DNA of 41,132 nucleotides from Aliivibrio sp. S3MY1 (GCF_028765575.1 NZ_JARACO010000026.1:1-41132), one strand, 5' to 3'. Numbered from the stretch's first letter, positions 8,835-21,441 are shown. Notes: generated by a model not told the origin, from the letters alone. Numbers and translations are program-made.

Positions 8835-10139
8835 TTATCTTTCCCAGTACGACTCTTCTAACGAATCTTCACGCTCTGGTAAACCACGAGATAAACGTGG
8901 TGAATGTTGTGCTAACACTTCAAAGCTTACACGGTTTGAATACTTACATACTTGAGAGAACGAAGAGTACGTTAAGTATGAGTGCTGGTGCTTACTTGAG
9001 TTAGGTACATTATTACGGTGATAATGGTTTGCTGCCATATCGTGTAATAAAGCCGATAAAGCGCCATCACCCGCTCCATTGGTATTCTTGATTTTTTCTG
9101 GTCCACCCATGTACGGTGAAATATGAGAATACACCTTTATTGGGTTTTCACAGCTGTCTTTAATTGCAGGACGACTAAATTCATATTGGTTAAATTCGGC
9201 AATAGTACCAGGAAGTAATGGCAAAGACGTTTCACGCTTTGCTTCATTTTCCGTATAACCTGCCATGTAAAGCCCTACAGGACCCGCAGTACACAATACA
9301 AGATCAACCCACTCAAGAGCCTTATCTGCTGCTTCTAGAGGGTCTGAAGCACCGGTAAGCGCTTCTCCTTCCTCTTCATTCATAGCAACCACTGATACAT
9401 GATCCTTTAGGAAGTCACGCCAGTATTGTGGGTCATCTTGAACAACAAACTTGGTACCCATGGTTAATACTACTGGTACATCATATTTTTTTGCATACTC
9501 AATCGCTTTCATTGTCGCTTCTGGCATTGGATCGCCATCTTTACAACGAACTAGATAAGCAGTCAGTACTAATGCAGACGCATTTTTAAAGATTTTCTCT
9601 GGAATACTTTCAGCACGAAGCTGGTTCATATCGCCTTCACTGATCGCAAACGTACGTTCACCATCTTGGCTAATAAGCGCAAAACAGCGGCCAATTGCAC
9701 CAGGAACAGGTTGAAGGTAGTTTAAATCCATTCGGCTAGATGTATTGCATAGGTAGCGGTATGAGTAGCTACCAATATGAATGTCTTCACTCATCACTCC
9801 TAGCAGAGTTGATTTATCATCAGCTAATACTGAATAGTTGTGAAGTGTATTACCGATCGTACCACCAGCGAACTCGTTGGTGATCATATTGTTATCTTTA
9901 AGCTCGTTATAAAGCATTTCCGCTTTATCATTATCGATAACCAGTGAGTGTCCTTTACTCAAGCCATACTTTTCAATAAAAGCATCATCAATTCGAGCTT
10001 CAATATCCACTAACGTTTGATCAATACCTACAATGTGCGTGCGCGACATTTTTTTGGTTTCTTGAGCTTGGCTAACTAATGGATCACGAGCGTGAACTGG
10101 AAAATAATGCTTGGATTTACGCTGACCTGGAAATTTCAT
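8835..10139 (-). CDS. gsk: Inosine-guanosine kinase
   Basis: Gsk phosphorylates inosine and guanosine to IMP and GMP with ATP (purine salvage). The 434-aa protein matches the E. coli enzyme in length and nearly throughout. Visible features are the N-terminal MKFPGQRKSKHYFPV, the substrate-region EFAGGTIGNTLHNYSVL, and the PfkB/ribokinase-family catalytic motif NTNGAGDGAL with the general-base Asp. The C-terminus LPEREDSLEESYWER is also characteristic. A frame extends five codons upstream to ATG 10154, but the start at MKFPG agrees with homologues; neither start has a good ribosome-binding site. A PurR-like operator lies 90 bases upstream. The gene is divergent from yciU. Confidence 0.97.
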   Translation of the reverse strand: MKFPGQRKSKHYFPVHARDPLVSQAQETKKMSRTHIVGIDQTLVDIEARIDDAFIEKYGLSKGHSLVIDNDKAEMLYNELKDNNMITNEFAGGTIGNTLHNYSVLADDKSTLLGVMSEDIHIGSYSYRYLCNTSSRMDLNYLQPVPGAIGRCFALISQDGERTFAISEGDMNQLRAESIPEKIFKNASALVLTAYLVRCKDGDPMPEATMKAIEYAKKYDVPVVLTMGTKFVVQDDPQYWRDFLKDHVSVVAMNEEEGEALTGASDPLEAADKALEWVDLVLCTAGPVGLYMAGYTENEAKRETSLPLLPGTIAEFNQYEFSRPAIKDSCENPIKVYSHISPYMGGPEKIKNTNGAGDGALSALLHDMAANHYHRNNVPNSSKHQHSYLTYSSFSQVCKYSNRVSFEVLAQHSPRLSRGLPEREDSLEESYWER

Positions 10140-10228
10140 AAAATAATCATTCAACTGGCTAATGGAAGAAGTGCGAAGTTTAGCCGCTCAGTAACTCTGC
10201 CGCAACTACTGATATTAGCCTCAACCAA

Positions 10229-10244
10229 AGGCAAACGATTGCTC
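10229..10244 (-). promoter_or_regulatory. PurR-like operator upstream of gsk
   Basis: The 16-mer AGGCAAACGATTGCTC matches the PurR consensus ACGCAAACGTTTGCGT at 12 positions, and its 12-base core GCAAACGATTGC fits the invariant GCAANCGNTTGC. It lies 90 bases upstream of gsk and 80 bases upstream of yciU. Control of a purine-salvage kinase by PurR is biologically reasonable. Binding is inferred. Confidence 0.6.
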
Positions 10245-10322
10245 TCTCTATTTGTTTATACTTCTAGCCTTACTAAGGCCATTCATGATAATTTATCAGC
10301 GTATTTTTTAAAGGTAACCACC

Positions 10323-10646
10323 ATGACAACTGAACTAATTAGCTACGATGACGTAATCGAAGTCGCTTACGATATTTTCCTTGAAATGGCTCAAGACAAC
10401 CTTGAACCAGCTGATGTTGCATTATTTACTCTACAATTTGATGATCGCGGCGCTGCTGAAGTTGTTGATACTCGTGATGATTGGGCAGAACACGTTGGCT
10501 TTGATGTTGATGGCGAAATCTACGCTGAAGTTCTCATTGGCTTAGTCAATGAAGAATCTGATGTTTTAGATGATGTCTTTGCTCGTATGCTAGTAAGCCG
10601 TGATCCTGAACACAAGTTCTGCCACATGTTATGGAAGCGTGATTAA
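10323..10646 (+). CDS. yciU: YciU/HI1450 family putative dsDNA-mimic protein (DUF440)
   Basis: This is a small, very acidic cytoplasmic protein of 107 aa. The segments YDIFLEMAQDNLEPADVALFTLQF, read here in pieces, and VFARMLVSRD followed by HKFCHMLWKRD are diagnostic for DUF440 (E. coli YciU, H. influenzae HI1450). The HI1450 structure has a surface charge pattern resembling DNA, and the family is proposed to bind HU-like or other DNA-binding proteins; the function is not settled. AAGG lies about eight bases before the ATG. The open frame runs back into the 5' end of gsk, but that extension is not part of the family. A strong terminator follows. Confidence 0.92.
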   Translation: MTTELISYDDVIEVAYDIFLEMAQDNLEPADVALFTLQFDDRGAAEVVDTRDDWAEHVGFDVDGEIYAEVLIGLVNEESDVLDDVFARMLVSRDPEHKFCHMLWKRD

Positions 10647-10672
10647 TTTCACCAGCCTTACCATTTCATACT

Positions 10673-10698
10673 AAGGAGCATCTATTTGCTCCTTTTTT
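10673..10698 (+). terminator. yciU terminator
   Basis: An 8-bp stem (AAGGAGCA, loop TCTATT, TGCTCCTT) is followed by four T, and lies about 27 bases past the yciU stop. Confidence 0.85.
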
Positions 10699-10790
10699 AT
10701 TGCTCTTTCTAATTGAATATCTCACTTAGCACCCCCATTATTTCTTTATGCTCACAAACTGCTTATTGCAGAAAATAATAAAGGAATACC

Positions 10791-11225
10791 ATGTCTCAAT
10801 TTCAGTCTCGATGCCCATCGTGTAATGGACTCAACCGCCTTCCTATTGAACGCATTAATGACACGGCTATGTGTGGTCGTTGTAAAGAACAACTATTAGA
10901 TGGAAAGCCACTAGAGGGAACCTCTGATAATCTTGCCGCTTTAATGAATAGCGATACACCTATTGTTATCGACTTTTGGGCCCCGTGGTGTAATCCATGT
11001 GTTGGCTTTTCTCCCGTATTTGAAGACGTTGCTGCTGAACGTAATGGCCAAGTTCGTTGTATAAAAATAAATACGGAAGTTCAACAACAAATTGCTGCAC
11101 AATATCAGATCCGCTCTATCCCTACGATTATGGTATTTAAGAACGGCCAGCGTGTAGATATGATTAATGGTGCATTACCAAAAGGTCAATTTGATCAATG
11201 GTTAAATCAAGCACTGCTTAAATAA
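10791..11225 (+). CDS. trxC: Thioredoxin 2 (TrxC), zinc-binding
   Basis: TrxC is a cytoplasmic disulfide reductase, reduced by TrxB. The 144-aa protein has the TrxC-specific N-terminal zinc module with Cys8, Cys11, Cys28 and Cys31 (CPSC and CGRC). A thioredoxin fold follows, with active site WCNPC at residues 66-70 and the cis-proline loop RSIPTIMVF. The active site has Asn where most thioredoxins have Gly (WCGPC), which may alter redox potential. In E. coli trxC is an OxyR target; I see no clear OxyR site here. AAGGA precedes the ATG by six bases. A palindromic repeat begins at the stop codon. Confidence 0.96.
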   Translation: MSQFQSRCPSCNGLNRLPIERINDTAMCGRCKEQLLDGKPLEGTSDNLAALMNSDTPIVIDFWAPWCNPCVGFSPVFEDVAAERNGQVRCIKINTEVQQQIAAQYQIRSIPTIMVFKNGQRVDMINGALPKGQFDQWLNQALLK

Positions 11226-11389
11226 TACCATTCTGGATAAGCAGTTGTTCAGATAATTGCGTAGGAAAAATCGATTAGAGCAAGGCATAAATTACAGTAA
11301 CTAGTGGTTCTAATTACAAAATTTATAACACAGATATAATCGATTTTAACAAGCAAGAATGATCAAATACTTATGTAGATTGGTATAAT
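11224..11389. repeat. Palindromic MITE-like intergenic repeat
   Basis: This 166-bp unit is an imperfect inverted repeat over its full length. The left end TACCATTCTGGATAAG and the reverse complement of the right end TACCAATCTACATAAG agree at 13 of 16 positions. Further in, AAAATCGATTA on the left pairs with TAATCGATTTT on the right, then ATAAATT pairs with AATTTAT, centred near 11306. It starts inside the trxC stop codon (TAA 11223-11225). There is no coding capacity. No second copy is in this window, so mobility is inferred from structure alone. Confidence 0.65.
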
Positions 11390-11406
11390 GTAAATAGCAG
11401 ACAAAC

Positions 11407-11442
11407 AAAAGCCGCTTTATGACTTAACATAAAGCGGCTTTT
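11407..11442. terminator. Bidirectional terminator between trxC and serS
   Basis: A 15-bp stem (AAAAGCCGCTTTATG, loop ACTTAA, CATAAAGCGGCTTTT) has A- and T-rich flanks. It is about 30 bases past the serS stop. On the trxC side the palindromic repeat lies between the gene and this hairpin. Confidence 0.88.
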
Positions 11443-11474
11443 TAGTGTTTATCTAGTCTATGTTATAGAACAGA

Positions 11475-12797
<1,323 letters not shown>

Positions 12798-12903
12798 TTA
12801 TGGTCATTGTGTATTCAAATAATACAGAACACACTGAGTAATAAAATTTTGTGCAATTTTCAGTTCCAAATTGCGATTTCAATAAGATACCGAAAATGAT
12901 CTT

Positions 12904-14250
12904 TTATTGGTAGCGTTTTAAGGTGCTGTTTTGATCTAATTGGGCTAAATATTCTAGCTTTTCGCTAATTTTGGTTTCTAAGCCACGTTTTGTTGGAAAG
13001 TAGTACTTACGATCTTGCATTTCCGGTGGAAAATAATTCTCACCAGAGGCATACGCGTTTGGTTCATCGTGAGCATAACGATAGTCTGCGCCATACCCCA
13101 TATCTTTCATTAATGATGTAGGTGCGTTGCGTAAATGGTTTGGTACGTCGTAATCTGGTGAGTTAATCGCGTCCATTTGTGCTTGTTTCCACGCGGTATA
13201 AACAGCATTACTTTTAGGAGCACATGCCAAATAAACCACCGCTTGAGCAATCGCTCTTTCCCCTTCAGCAGGGCCAATACGAGTAAAGCAATCCCACGCA
13301 TTCATCGCAATTTCCATCGCTCGTGGATCTGCATTGCCTATATCTTCAGAAGCAATCGCTAACAAACGACGCGCAACATACAGAGGATCACCACCGGCTG
13401 CAATAATACGTGCCGTCCAATACAACGCCGCATCAGGATTAGAGCCCCGAATTGATTTATGAACCGCTGAGATTAAGTCGTACCACATATCCCCTTTATT
13501 ATCGAAACGCGCCAGTTTTTCACCCGCCACTTCCGCTAATAAAGGCAAGTCCACCACTTTCTTACCTTGATGATCTTCTTCTGCCATATCATGCAGAAGC
13601 TCAAGGTAATTGAGTGACATACGAGCATCACCCGACACCAAATCAGCCAGTTGTAATTTCACATCATCAGGAAGTATAAAATTATCATCATTTAAACCAC
13701 GATCTTTATCTAAAAGCGCTTGGTCTATTACCTGAACGATATCTTGTTTTTCTAATGATTTTAATTTGTAGACTCGCGCTCGCGATAACAATGCGTTATT
13801 AAGCTCAAAAGAAGGATTTTCCGTTGTCGCACCAATAAACGTAATCGTGCCATCTTCTATGTGCGGCAGAAAAGCATCTTGCTGGCTTTTATTAAAGCGA
13901 TGGACCTCATCCACAAACATAATGGTTCTGCGGCCTGTGGTTTGGTTCTCTTTCGCTTTTTCTATTGCAGCACGAATGTCTTTTACGCCAGAAGTGACCG
14001 CCGATACTCGTTCAACCTCTGCGTTGGTGTAGTTAGCAGCCACTTCCGCTAACGTTGTTTTACCGGTACCAGGAGGCCCCCATAAAATCATTGAGTGGAT
14101 CTGTCCGGCTTCTAGCGCCCGACGCAACGGCTTACCAACACCTAATAGATGTTGCTGACCAATGTATTGTTCAATATTTTGAGGGCGCATTCTAGCAGCA
14201 AGGGGACGAAAATCGTCCCCTGCTGAAAAATCTAAACTGAAGTTACTCAC
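12904..14250 (-). CDS. rarA: Replication-associated recombination protein A (RarA/MgsA)
   Basis: RarA is a AAA+ ATPase related to clamp loaders and Werner-helicase-interacting protein. It acts at stalled replication forks. The 448-aa protein has Walker [10 protein letters not shown] at 58-66, Walker B with FVDEVHRFN at 112-120, sensor 1 [11 protein letters not shown], and the C-terminal tetramerisation region with the conserved [11 protein letters not shown] and YPPE-like [13 protein letters not shown] blocks. Length matches the family. It begins 19 bases after the lolA stop, so it is probably co-transcribed with ftsK and lolA. Confidence 0.97.
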   Translation of the reverse strand: MSNFSLDFSAGDDFRPLAARMRPQNIEQYIGQQHLLGVGKPLRRALEAGQIHSMILWGPPGTGKTTLAEVAANYTNAEVERVSAVTSGVKDIRAAIEKAKENQTTGRRTIMFVDEVHRFNKSQQDAFLPHIEDGTITFIGATTENPSFELNNALLSRARVYKLKSLEKQDIVQVIDQALLDKDRGLNDDNFILPDDVKLQLADLVSGDARMSLNYLELLHDMAEEDHQGKKVVDLPLLAEVAGEKLARFDNKGDMWYDLISAVHKSIRGSNPDAALYWTARIIAAGGDPLYVARRLLAIASEDIGNADPRAMEIAMNAWDCFTRIGPAEGERAIAQAVVYLACAPKSNAVYTAWKQAQMDAINSPDYDVPNHLRNAPTSLMKDMGYGADYRYAHDEPNAYASGENYFPPEMQDRKYYFPTKRGLETKISEKLEYLAQLDQNSTLKRYQ

Positions 14251-14269
14251 GTTTATCCTTTATCTTTCA

Positions 14270-14881
14270 TTAGCGTTGATCATCGATATCAACACCTGCT
14301 GGCACAGTAAAACTGAAATTACTTTGCGCTGGTTTTTTCGCTTCAAATTTCGTAAAGCTAAAGTCACTACGCTGTCCATCTTGCTCTACAACAGAGAATC
14401 CAGTGACATTACCTGATGACTGTATATTGACAATAAAGTCGCTTTTTACTGCTGAATCAGACTTTGGCGACACCGTAAACGCATCACCATTTTGTGTCAC
14501 AGAATAATTATCCCAATCAGAAGACTTATTACGGGTTAATAATACAAATGGGGTCTGTGTTGTGGCTTTTTCAAGTCCCATTAAGGTAACTTGTTCAACA
14601 AATGGATTGTAATACCATAGTGTTTCGCCATCAGTGACTAATAAATTCTCATCGGGAGTCTGTGTATGCCAACGAAACAAATTAGGACGTAGAATTTTCA
14701 CATCCCCTTCGCCTTGCATTAATACATCGCCTTCTGGGCTTACTACTTTTTGAGTAAATACCGCTTCAAAACCTGCATTTTGATTTAAACGCTCAGTCAA
14801 CTCACTTTGAGGAGTCGCCAAAACTGCTGCACTAAATACACTAGAACTTAATAAACACAGAGAAACTAAAAACTTTTTCAT
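14270..14881 (-). CDS. lolA: Outer-membrane lipoprotein carrier protein LolA
   Basis: LolA is the periplasmic chaperone that takes lipoproteins from the LolCDE transporter to LolB at the outer membrane. The 203-aa precursor has a standard signal peptide (MKKFLVSLCLL through VLA, cut near residue 22). The mature half-barrel has FRWHTQTPDENLLVTDGETLWYYNP-type strands, cited here only by position (about residues 71-95), including the Arg that gates the lipid cavity. The frame also opens one codon earlier at TTG, but ATG 14881 is the natural start. It lies 41 bases after ftsK and 19 before rarA. Confidence 0.97.
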   Translation of the reverse strand: MKKFLVSLCLLSSSVFSAAVLATPQSELTERLNQNAGFEAVFTQKVVSPEGDVLMQGEGDVKILRPNLFRWHTQTPDENLLVTDGETLWYYNPFVEQVTLMGLEKATTQTPFVLLTRNKSSDWDNYSVTQNGDAFTVSPKSDSAVKSDFIVNIQSSGNVTGFSVVEQDGQRSDFSFTKFEAKKPAQSNFSFTVPAGVDIDDQR

Positions 14882-14922
14882 CAATAATTTTCACTTATCT
14901 AATAAAAATAATACCAATTCAA

Positions 14923-17900
14923 TTAATCGCGACTGCCTACTGGAGGTGGCGCAATCACTTCACGGTTACCGTTATGGCCCGGAGTACTAACAATACCATG
15001 CGCTTCTAATTGTTCGACGATACGAGCAGCACGGTTATAACCAATTCTAAATTGACGTTGAACCCCAGATACAGAGCCTCTTCGAGACGTCGTTACAAAC
15101 TCAACTACTTGGTCGAACAATTGATCAAGCTCTTCTTCGCTGTCCGATTTTTCACCAGGCAGTAATGATTCAGCGCCTTGCTCACTCTTAGTAATCGCTT
15201 CAATGTAATTTGGACGACCACGCGCTTTCCAATCATTTACGACGGCATGTACATCATCATCCGATGCAAACGCACCGTGAACACGAACGGTATGGTTAGA
15301 GCCCGGTGCTAAGTAAAGCATGTCACCCATACCAAGTAGAGATTCAGCACCACCTTGGTCAAGGATAGTTCGAGAATCGGTTTTAGTTGATACCGTAAAC
15401 GCAACACGTGTTGGAATGTTTGCTTTAATCAAACCAGTAATAACATCCACCGATGGACGTTGGGTTGCCAAGATTAAGTGAATACCTGCTGCACGGGCTT
15501 TTTGAGCCAAACGAGCAATCAGTTCTTCTACTTTTTTACCAACAACCATCATCAAATCAGCAAATTCATCAACAATAACAATGATAGACGGCAGTTTTTC
15601 TAGCAATGGTGGCATTTCATCCATGCTGTCACCCGGTTTCCATAATGGATCATGAATTGGGTGCCCTGCTGCTGCTGCCATTTTCAATTTATCATTAAAG
15701 CCTTGTAGGTTACGAACCCCTAACGCTGACATTAATTTATAACGACGCTCCATTTCACCAACACACCAACGCAATGCATTACCTGCGTCTTTCATGTCAG
15801 TCACAACTTCAGTCAATAGATGTGGGATTCCTTCATAGATAGAAAGTTCCAACATTTTTGGATCGATCATGATAAAACGTACATCTTCTGGAGTTGCTTT
15901 ATACAGCACACTCAAAATCATGACGTTTACACCAACCGATTTACCAGAACCCGTTGTACCAGCAACCAGTACGTGAGGCATTTTTGCTAAATCAGCAATA
16001 ACCGCTTCACCTGCAATATCAAGTCCCATAACGACGGTTGTTGGCGATTTTGCATTTTTAAATGTATCACTGCCAACCACATCAGAGAAAAACACGGTTT
16101 GACGATTAAAGTTAGGCAACTCTAAACCCACATAAGGCTTACCCGGAATAACTTCAACAACACGCACCGCCATCGCCGATAAAGAACGCGCTAGATCGGT
16201 TGCAAGGCCTGAGATACGGCTTACCTTAACACCAGGTGCTAAATCCAATTCAAAACGAGTAATCACAGGGCCAGGGAAAATATCCACCACTCGCGCTTTA
16301 ATTTTGTAATCCGCCAGTTTTGCTTCAACCAAACGAGCGGTATGCTCTAGAGATTCACGAGACTCCATTTCTGCGCGAGAGTCTGGAGAATACAATAACT
16401 CCAAAGTCGGCATTGGTGACGTTGGTTTTGGTAAATTAGGTTCAGAGTTAACCAAAAACGGATTTTGTAATGCCGCTTGTGTCGCTTTCTCTTTTGCAAC
16501 TAACGCTTGGAATGCCGCTATATCCGCATCTGAATGCTCAGGTTTTTCTTCAGGAAATACTTCTTCAATGACAACATCATGAAGTGTCTCTTCAACCGTT
16601 TGTTCAACAACTTCTTCAATCTCTGTTTCTTGAGCTGGTTGCTCTACGGCGCTAAATGAAGAAAATGACTCTTCTTCTACTGCTTGAGACTCTTCATGTG
16701 CTGAGAAATGAATATGGTCTTCAACGGTTTCATCTTGCTCTAGAGTAGCCGTAAACGTGTCTTCATGATTAGCTGAAGTCTCTTGATATTCATTCTGCCA
16801 TTCATTTAATGTTTCAACGCTTTCTTGATCCTCTACTACCATAGGTTCAACAAATTCATCAGAGGCACTAGAGAAAGCACTGATCTCTTGATATTCAGCT
16901 TGTTCATTATCTTGAGTATTTAATGAATCAACGTAGTTGCTTTCAGGCGTGATATCAGAAAAAGGAGTCAATTCATCTTCAGTGAGTAAAGACTCATCAA
17001 TAATAGCAACCTCTTCTGCACCAACCGCCATTGCTGTCGAGCTTAATACTGCCGCGCTAGCAATAGGATTAAAGGCTTTCTCAGCATCAACTTGACTTAA
17101 TAGAGGATCTTGAACTAGAGCTTCATTATCTAACTCAGCAATTGTCGCGTTACTGCGCGTGGATAAATTCAATCCATCTTCTAAAATGTCAGGATACGTC
17201 GGTTCATTTTGTTCAGTAGAATACAATGATGCTGCGACTGCACTATTCTCAAGAACACTATCCTCAATAACGTTATCTTCAACCGGCTCTATTTCTGTTA
17301 ATGACGCATCAACTTGATGAACTACTGACTCAGAAGCATAATCGATTGGTGTCGAGAATAGAGGGTCATCTGAATAGCTACTATCTCTTTCAAACAGTTC
17401 TGCACGGTCCTCTTGAATTCCTTCAGAATAGCTTGCAAACATTGATACTTCACGAGCAGAAATTTTAGGTGTTTCAAATGGGTCAACATCTGTATTTTCG
17501 ACAGCAGAAGAAATAGATGGTGCAGAGGTAAATGAATGAGACAACGTTGTATTAGTTACTTCTTGCTTATAATCATTCTCACTTTCGACTTCATACGTTT
17601 CGTCTTCCGTCTTTCTCATTTTATTTACAATCATCCTAACGCCTTCCAGCGCCATGAAACCAAGGTTATCAACAATCGTTAACCAAGAAACTCCCGTAAA
17701 TAATGTTAAGCCCGCCCCCCACAAGAACATGAAAATAAGCGTTGAACCAAGCAAATTCAAAATAGGGGTGGTTAGGCTAGTAAGTACATCGCCAACCACG
17801 CCGCCAGATGAGAAATACCATAAGTCATCAAAACTAGTATCGGCTAAAGCACAACTGGTTAAAAATAGAATTAAAAGACCTAAGATGCGAGTACCTATCA

Positions 17901-18288
17901 TCATTAGATCCAGCTCATGCGCTTCTTGCTCTTGATTCTTTTTACGAAAAATAATCCAAGTACACCCTAAAAGAATGACCGGTAATAGATAAGCTAAAGA
18001 TCCAAAGGCAAAGAAAAGCGTATCCGCAATCCATGCACCAAATGAGCCGCCTGCATTTTCGACATTGCCATCCCACGCAGTTTGAGACCATGAAGGATCT
18101 GCGGGGTTAAAGCTGAATAAGGAGATGGCAATAAAAATAGTCGCAAGTAGACCGACAATAAATAGAGCTTCTTGCAAACGTTGGTTGCCATTTAATCGTT
18201 CTTTTTCTGGTTCGGCTACGGTTTCAACTTTTAAGGTTGTCAGCTGAATTTTTCTCTCAGAAATTTTTTCTTTAATCTTTGTAAACAA
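14923..18288 (-). CDS. ftsK: DNA translocase FtsK
   Basis: FtsK is the septal DNA pump that clears and aligns chromosome ends and activates XerCD at dif. From TTG 18288 it is 1121 aa. Four to five membrane helices occupy about residues 35-220. An acidic, low-complexity linker of about 400 residues (rich in Glu, Ser, Val) follows. The motor has Walker [13 protein letters not shown] near 775 and Walker [11 protein letters not shown] near 900. The C-terminal gamma winged helix ([20 protein letters not shown]) reads KOPS. No ATG start is available: TTG 18288 begins [13 protein letters not shown] and has GGAT six bases upstream; TTG 18300 is the alternative. It heads the ftsK-lolA-rarA group. Confidence 0.96.
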   Translation of the reverse strand: MFTKIKEKISERKIQLTTLKVETVAEPEKERLNGNQRLQEALFIVGLLATIFIAISLFSFNPADPSWSQTAWDGNVENAGGSFGAWIADTLFFAFGSLAYLLPVILLGCTWIIFRKKNQEQEAHELDLMMIGTRILGLLILFLTSCALADTSFDDLWYFSSGGVVGDVLTSLTTPILNLLGSTLIFMFLWGAGLTLFTGVSWLTIVDNLGFMALEGVRMIVNKMRKTEDETYEVESENDYKQEVTNTTLSHSFTSAPSISSAVENTDVDPFETPKISAREVSMFASYSEGIQEDRAELFERDSSYSDDPLFSTPIDYASESVVHQVDASLTEIEPVEDNVIEDSVLENSAVAASLYSTEQNEPTYPDILEDGLNLSTRSNATIAELDNEALVQDPLLSQVDAEKAFNPIASAAVLSSTAMAVGAEEVAIIDESLLTEDELTPFSDITPESNYVDSLNTQDNEQAEYQEISAFSSASDEFVEPMVVEDQESVETLNEWQNEYQETSANHEDTFTATLEQDETVEDHIHFSAHEESQAVEEESFSSFSAVEQPAQETEIEEVVEQTVEETLHDVVIEEVFPEEKPEHSDADIAAFQALVAKEKATQAALQNPFLVNSEPNLPKPTSPMPTLELLYSPDSRAEMESRESLEHTARLVEAKLADYKIKARVVDIFPGPVITRFELDLAPGVKVSRISGLATDLARSLSAMAVRVVEVIPGKPYVGLELPNFNRQTVFFSDVVGSDTFKNAKSPTTVVMGLDIAGEAVIADLAKMPHVLVAGTTGSGKSVGVNVMILSVLYKATPEDVRFIMIDPKMLELSIYEGIPHLLTEVVTDMKDAGNALRWCVGEMERRYKLMSALGVRNLQGFNDKLKMAAAAGHPIHDPLWKPGDSMDEMPPLLEKLPSIIVIVDEFADLMMVVGKKVEELIARLAQKARAAGIHLILATQRPSVDVITGLIKANIPTRVAFTVSTKTDSRTILDQGGAESLLGMGDMLYLAPGSNHTVRVHGAFASDDDVHAVVNDWKARGRPNYIEAITKSEQGAESLLPGEKSDSEEELDQLFDQVVEFVTTSRRGSVSGVQRQFRIGYNRAARIVEQLEAHGIVSTPGHNGNREVIAPPPVGSRD

Positions 18289-18530
18289 AATACTATCCAA
18301 TATTACAGTGCTTAGATTTAGTCATCCCTCTTTAATGTGTAAATGCATTCGAAGAGAAAAAAGCAAGGATCACTAAATCTGTAGAAATTAAAAACAAGTC
18401 GAGCGGCATAACGCCGCTCGCCATTACTCAAAGGCATCTTAGGTAGAATATACCTAATAGCCTTTAAGCTCTTCAAGGTTTTGTAAATTAAAGAACAAAA
18501 AAATCTCTAAAATTTAGAACCTTGACTCCA
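18289..18530. other. lrp-ftsK intergenic region with GC-rich hairpin
   Basis: A perfect 8-bp GC-rich hairpin (CGAGCGGC, loop ATAAC, GCCGCTCG at 18400-18420) stands out in AT-rich surroundings. Read on minus it is followed after a few bases by a T-run (18390-18395 region), so it may end lrp transcripts. A second, imperfect hairpin (about 18433-18463, with TAGGTA facing TACCTA) lies closer to lrp. The region must also hold the ftsK promoter, which I cannot place. Confidence 0.5.
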
Positions 18531-19022
18531 TTAGCGAGTTTTAATCACTAAATGGTTAGTCTGTTTTACCTCTTCCATGACTACGTAAGTACGCGTGTCA
18601 TTTACTCCAGGAAGACGCAACAGTGTATCACCAAGTAATCGGCGATAAGCACTCATATCTGATACTCGAGTCTTTAAAAGATAATCAAAATCACCAGAAA
18701 CAAGGTGACACTCTTGAATATCGTCTAATAACTGTACCGCTGTATTAAATTGTTCAAATACATCGGGTGCACCACGGTTCAGTGTGATCTCAACAAATAC
18801 TAATAATGATGCATCTAAATATTGTGGATTCAACAAGGCAGTATAGCCATTGATGTACCCTTGACGCTCTAAACGACGAACACGCTCTAAACACGGAGTT
18901 GGTGATAAACCTACTCTCTTAGATAATTCAACATTTGAAATTCGTCCATCTTTTTGGAGTTCATTTAAAATATTGCGATCGATACGATCCAGTTCCTTGG
19001 ACGGTTTCTTATTATCTACCAT
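18531..19022 (-). CDS. lrp: Leucine-responsive regulatory protein Lrp
   Basis: Lrp is a global regulator of amino-acid metabolism that binds leucine and bends DNA as an octamer or hexadecamer. The 163-aa protein has the N-terminal helix-turn-helix (LQKDGRISNVELSKRVGLS, about residues 22-40) and the C-terminal RAM/AsnC ligand-binding domain, including VSGDFDYLLKTRV. It is nearly identical to the enterobacterial protein over its length, which separates true Lrp from AsnC and other paralogues. It is divergent from ald across 156 AT-rich bases, where it probably acts on both promoters. Confidence 0.97.
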   Translation of the reverse strand: MVDNKKPSKELDRIDRNILNELQKDGRISNVELSKRVGLSPTPCLERVRRLERQGYINGYTALLNPQYLDASLLVFVEITLNRGAPDVFEQFNTAVQLLDDIQECHLVSGDFDYLLKTRVSDMSAYRRLLGDTLLRLPGVNDTRTYVVMEEVKQTNHLVIKTR

Positions 19023-19178
19023 TTTTTATTCCACCTTATTACTTCCTTGCAAAAAAATATACTACAACTTTTTAATATTTAGCGTCAAATTTTGCCAATT
19101 ACAATCTATACTAGTTTAACATTCGAAACAAAAACCCTACAAGCAGTCATAATAACCATAACATAAAAGGAAATCAGG

Positions 19179-20297
19179 ATGATCATTGGCGTACCTAAGG
19201 AAATAAAAAATCATGAATACCGCGTTGGCATGATCCCAGCGAGTGTTCGAGAATTAATATCTCATGGCCATGACGTTTTTGTCGAAACAAAAGCAGGCTC
19301 TGGCATTGGTTTCACCGACGATGATTATATCGCGGTAGGCGCATCCATTCTTCCTACAGCTGAAAACATTTTTGCTCAAGCTGACATGATTGTTAAAGTT
19401 AAAGAGCCACAAGCGATTGAACGTACAATGCTACGTGAAGGGCAAATATTATTCACGTATTTACATCTTGCACCAGATTTTCCACAAACAGAAGACTTAA
19501 TTAAAAGTAAAGCTGTCTGCATCGCATATGAGACTGTAACAGATTATATGGGTAGACTGCCACTATTAGCACCAATGTCTGAAGTTGCAGGACGAATGTC
19601 TATTCAAGCAGGCGCTCAAACTCTTGAAAAATCAAACGGCGGTCGTGGTCTACTTCTGGGTGGCGTACCTGGTGTTGAACCAGCAAAAGTGGTTATTGTT
19701 GGCGGCGGAGTTGTTGGAGCAAACGCAGCTCGTATGGCTGTTGGTATGCGTGCTGATGTGACTATTTTAGACCGTAACATCGATACACTTCGTGCTCTAG
19801 ATGAAGAGTTCCAAGGGCGTGCTAAAGTGGTTTACTCAACCGTTAATGCTATTGAGAAGCACGTACTAGAAGCTGACCTTGTCATTGGTGCTGTTCTTAT
19901 TCCTGGCGCTGCGGCACCTAAACTGGTTACCGCTGACCATATTAAGCGTATGAAGCCAGGCGCAGCGGTTGTTGATGTTGCGATTGACCAAGGTGGTTGT
20001 TTCGAGACCTCTCATGCAACAACACATGCAGACCCTACTTACATCGTAGATGACGTGGTTCACTACTGTGTTGCTAACATGCCAGGCGCCGTTGCTCGTA
20101 CGTCTACTTTTGCGCTTAATAATGCAACCCTTCCATACATTATTAAATTAGCAGATAAAGGCTATAAAGCAGCACTTCTTGAAGATAAAGGCTTCTTAGA
20201 TGGCTTAAACGTTATCCACGGTAAAGTCACATGCAAAGAAGTCGCAGAGAGCTTTGATTTAGAATATGTCTCTCCAGAAACAGCTCTTACCACTTAA
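19179..20297 (+). CDS. ald: Alanine dehydrogenase
   Basis: Ald converts L-alanine to pyruvate and ammonium with NAD+, and the reverse reaction. The 372-aa enzyme has the substrate residues expected from the mycobacterial enzyme at the same numbers: Arg15, Lys75 (VKVKEPQ) and His96 (YLHLAPD). The Rossmann motif [14 protein letters not shown] is near 175-187 and the catalytic Asp is in [10 protein letters not shown] near 270. It is divergent from lrp and probably Lrp-controlled. A -10-like TATACT is at 19107-19112. In E. coli lrp is directly beside trxB; here ald lies between them. A terminator follows at 20326-20350. Confidence 0.97.
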   Translation: MIIGVPKEIKNHEYRVGMIPASVRELISHGHDVFVETKAGSGIGFTDDDYIAVGASILPTAENIFAQADMIVKVKEPQAIERTMLREGQILFTYLHLAPDFPQTEDLIKSKAVCIAYETVTDYMGRLPLLAPMSEVAGRMSIQAGAQTLEKSNGGRGLLLGGVPGVEPAKVVIVGGGVVGANAARMAVGMRADVTILDRNIDTLRALDEEFQGRAKVVYSTVNAIEKHVLEADLVIGAVLIPGAAAPKLVTADHIKRMKPGAAVVDVAIDQGGCFETSHATTHADPTYIVDDVVHYCVANMPGAVARTSTFALNNATLPYIIKLADKGYKAALLEDKGFLDGLNVIHGKVTCKEVAESFDLEYVSPETALTT

Positions 20298-20325
20298 AAG
20301 ACATATCCTATAACAAAATCATTTG

Positions 20326-20350
20326 AGGGCACCTACTATGGCGCCCTTTC
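20326..20350 (+). terminator. ald terminator
   Basis: AGGGCACC, loop TACTAT and GGCGCCCT form an 8-bp stem with one A-C mismatch, followed by TTTCTTT-like sequence 30-50 bases past the ald stop. Confidence 0.75.
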
Positions 20351-20445
20351 TTTACGCCAATAAATTCCATACAATCATCTGATAGTAAAGGATGATGAAC
20401 ACCTCTGTGCTCCCTACCCTTATTTTCTGTTTTCATTGATTTTAG

Positions 20446-21423
<978 letters not shown>

Positions 21424-21441
21424 ACTATCCAAGTTAACGTT

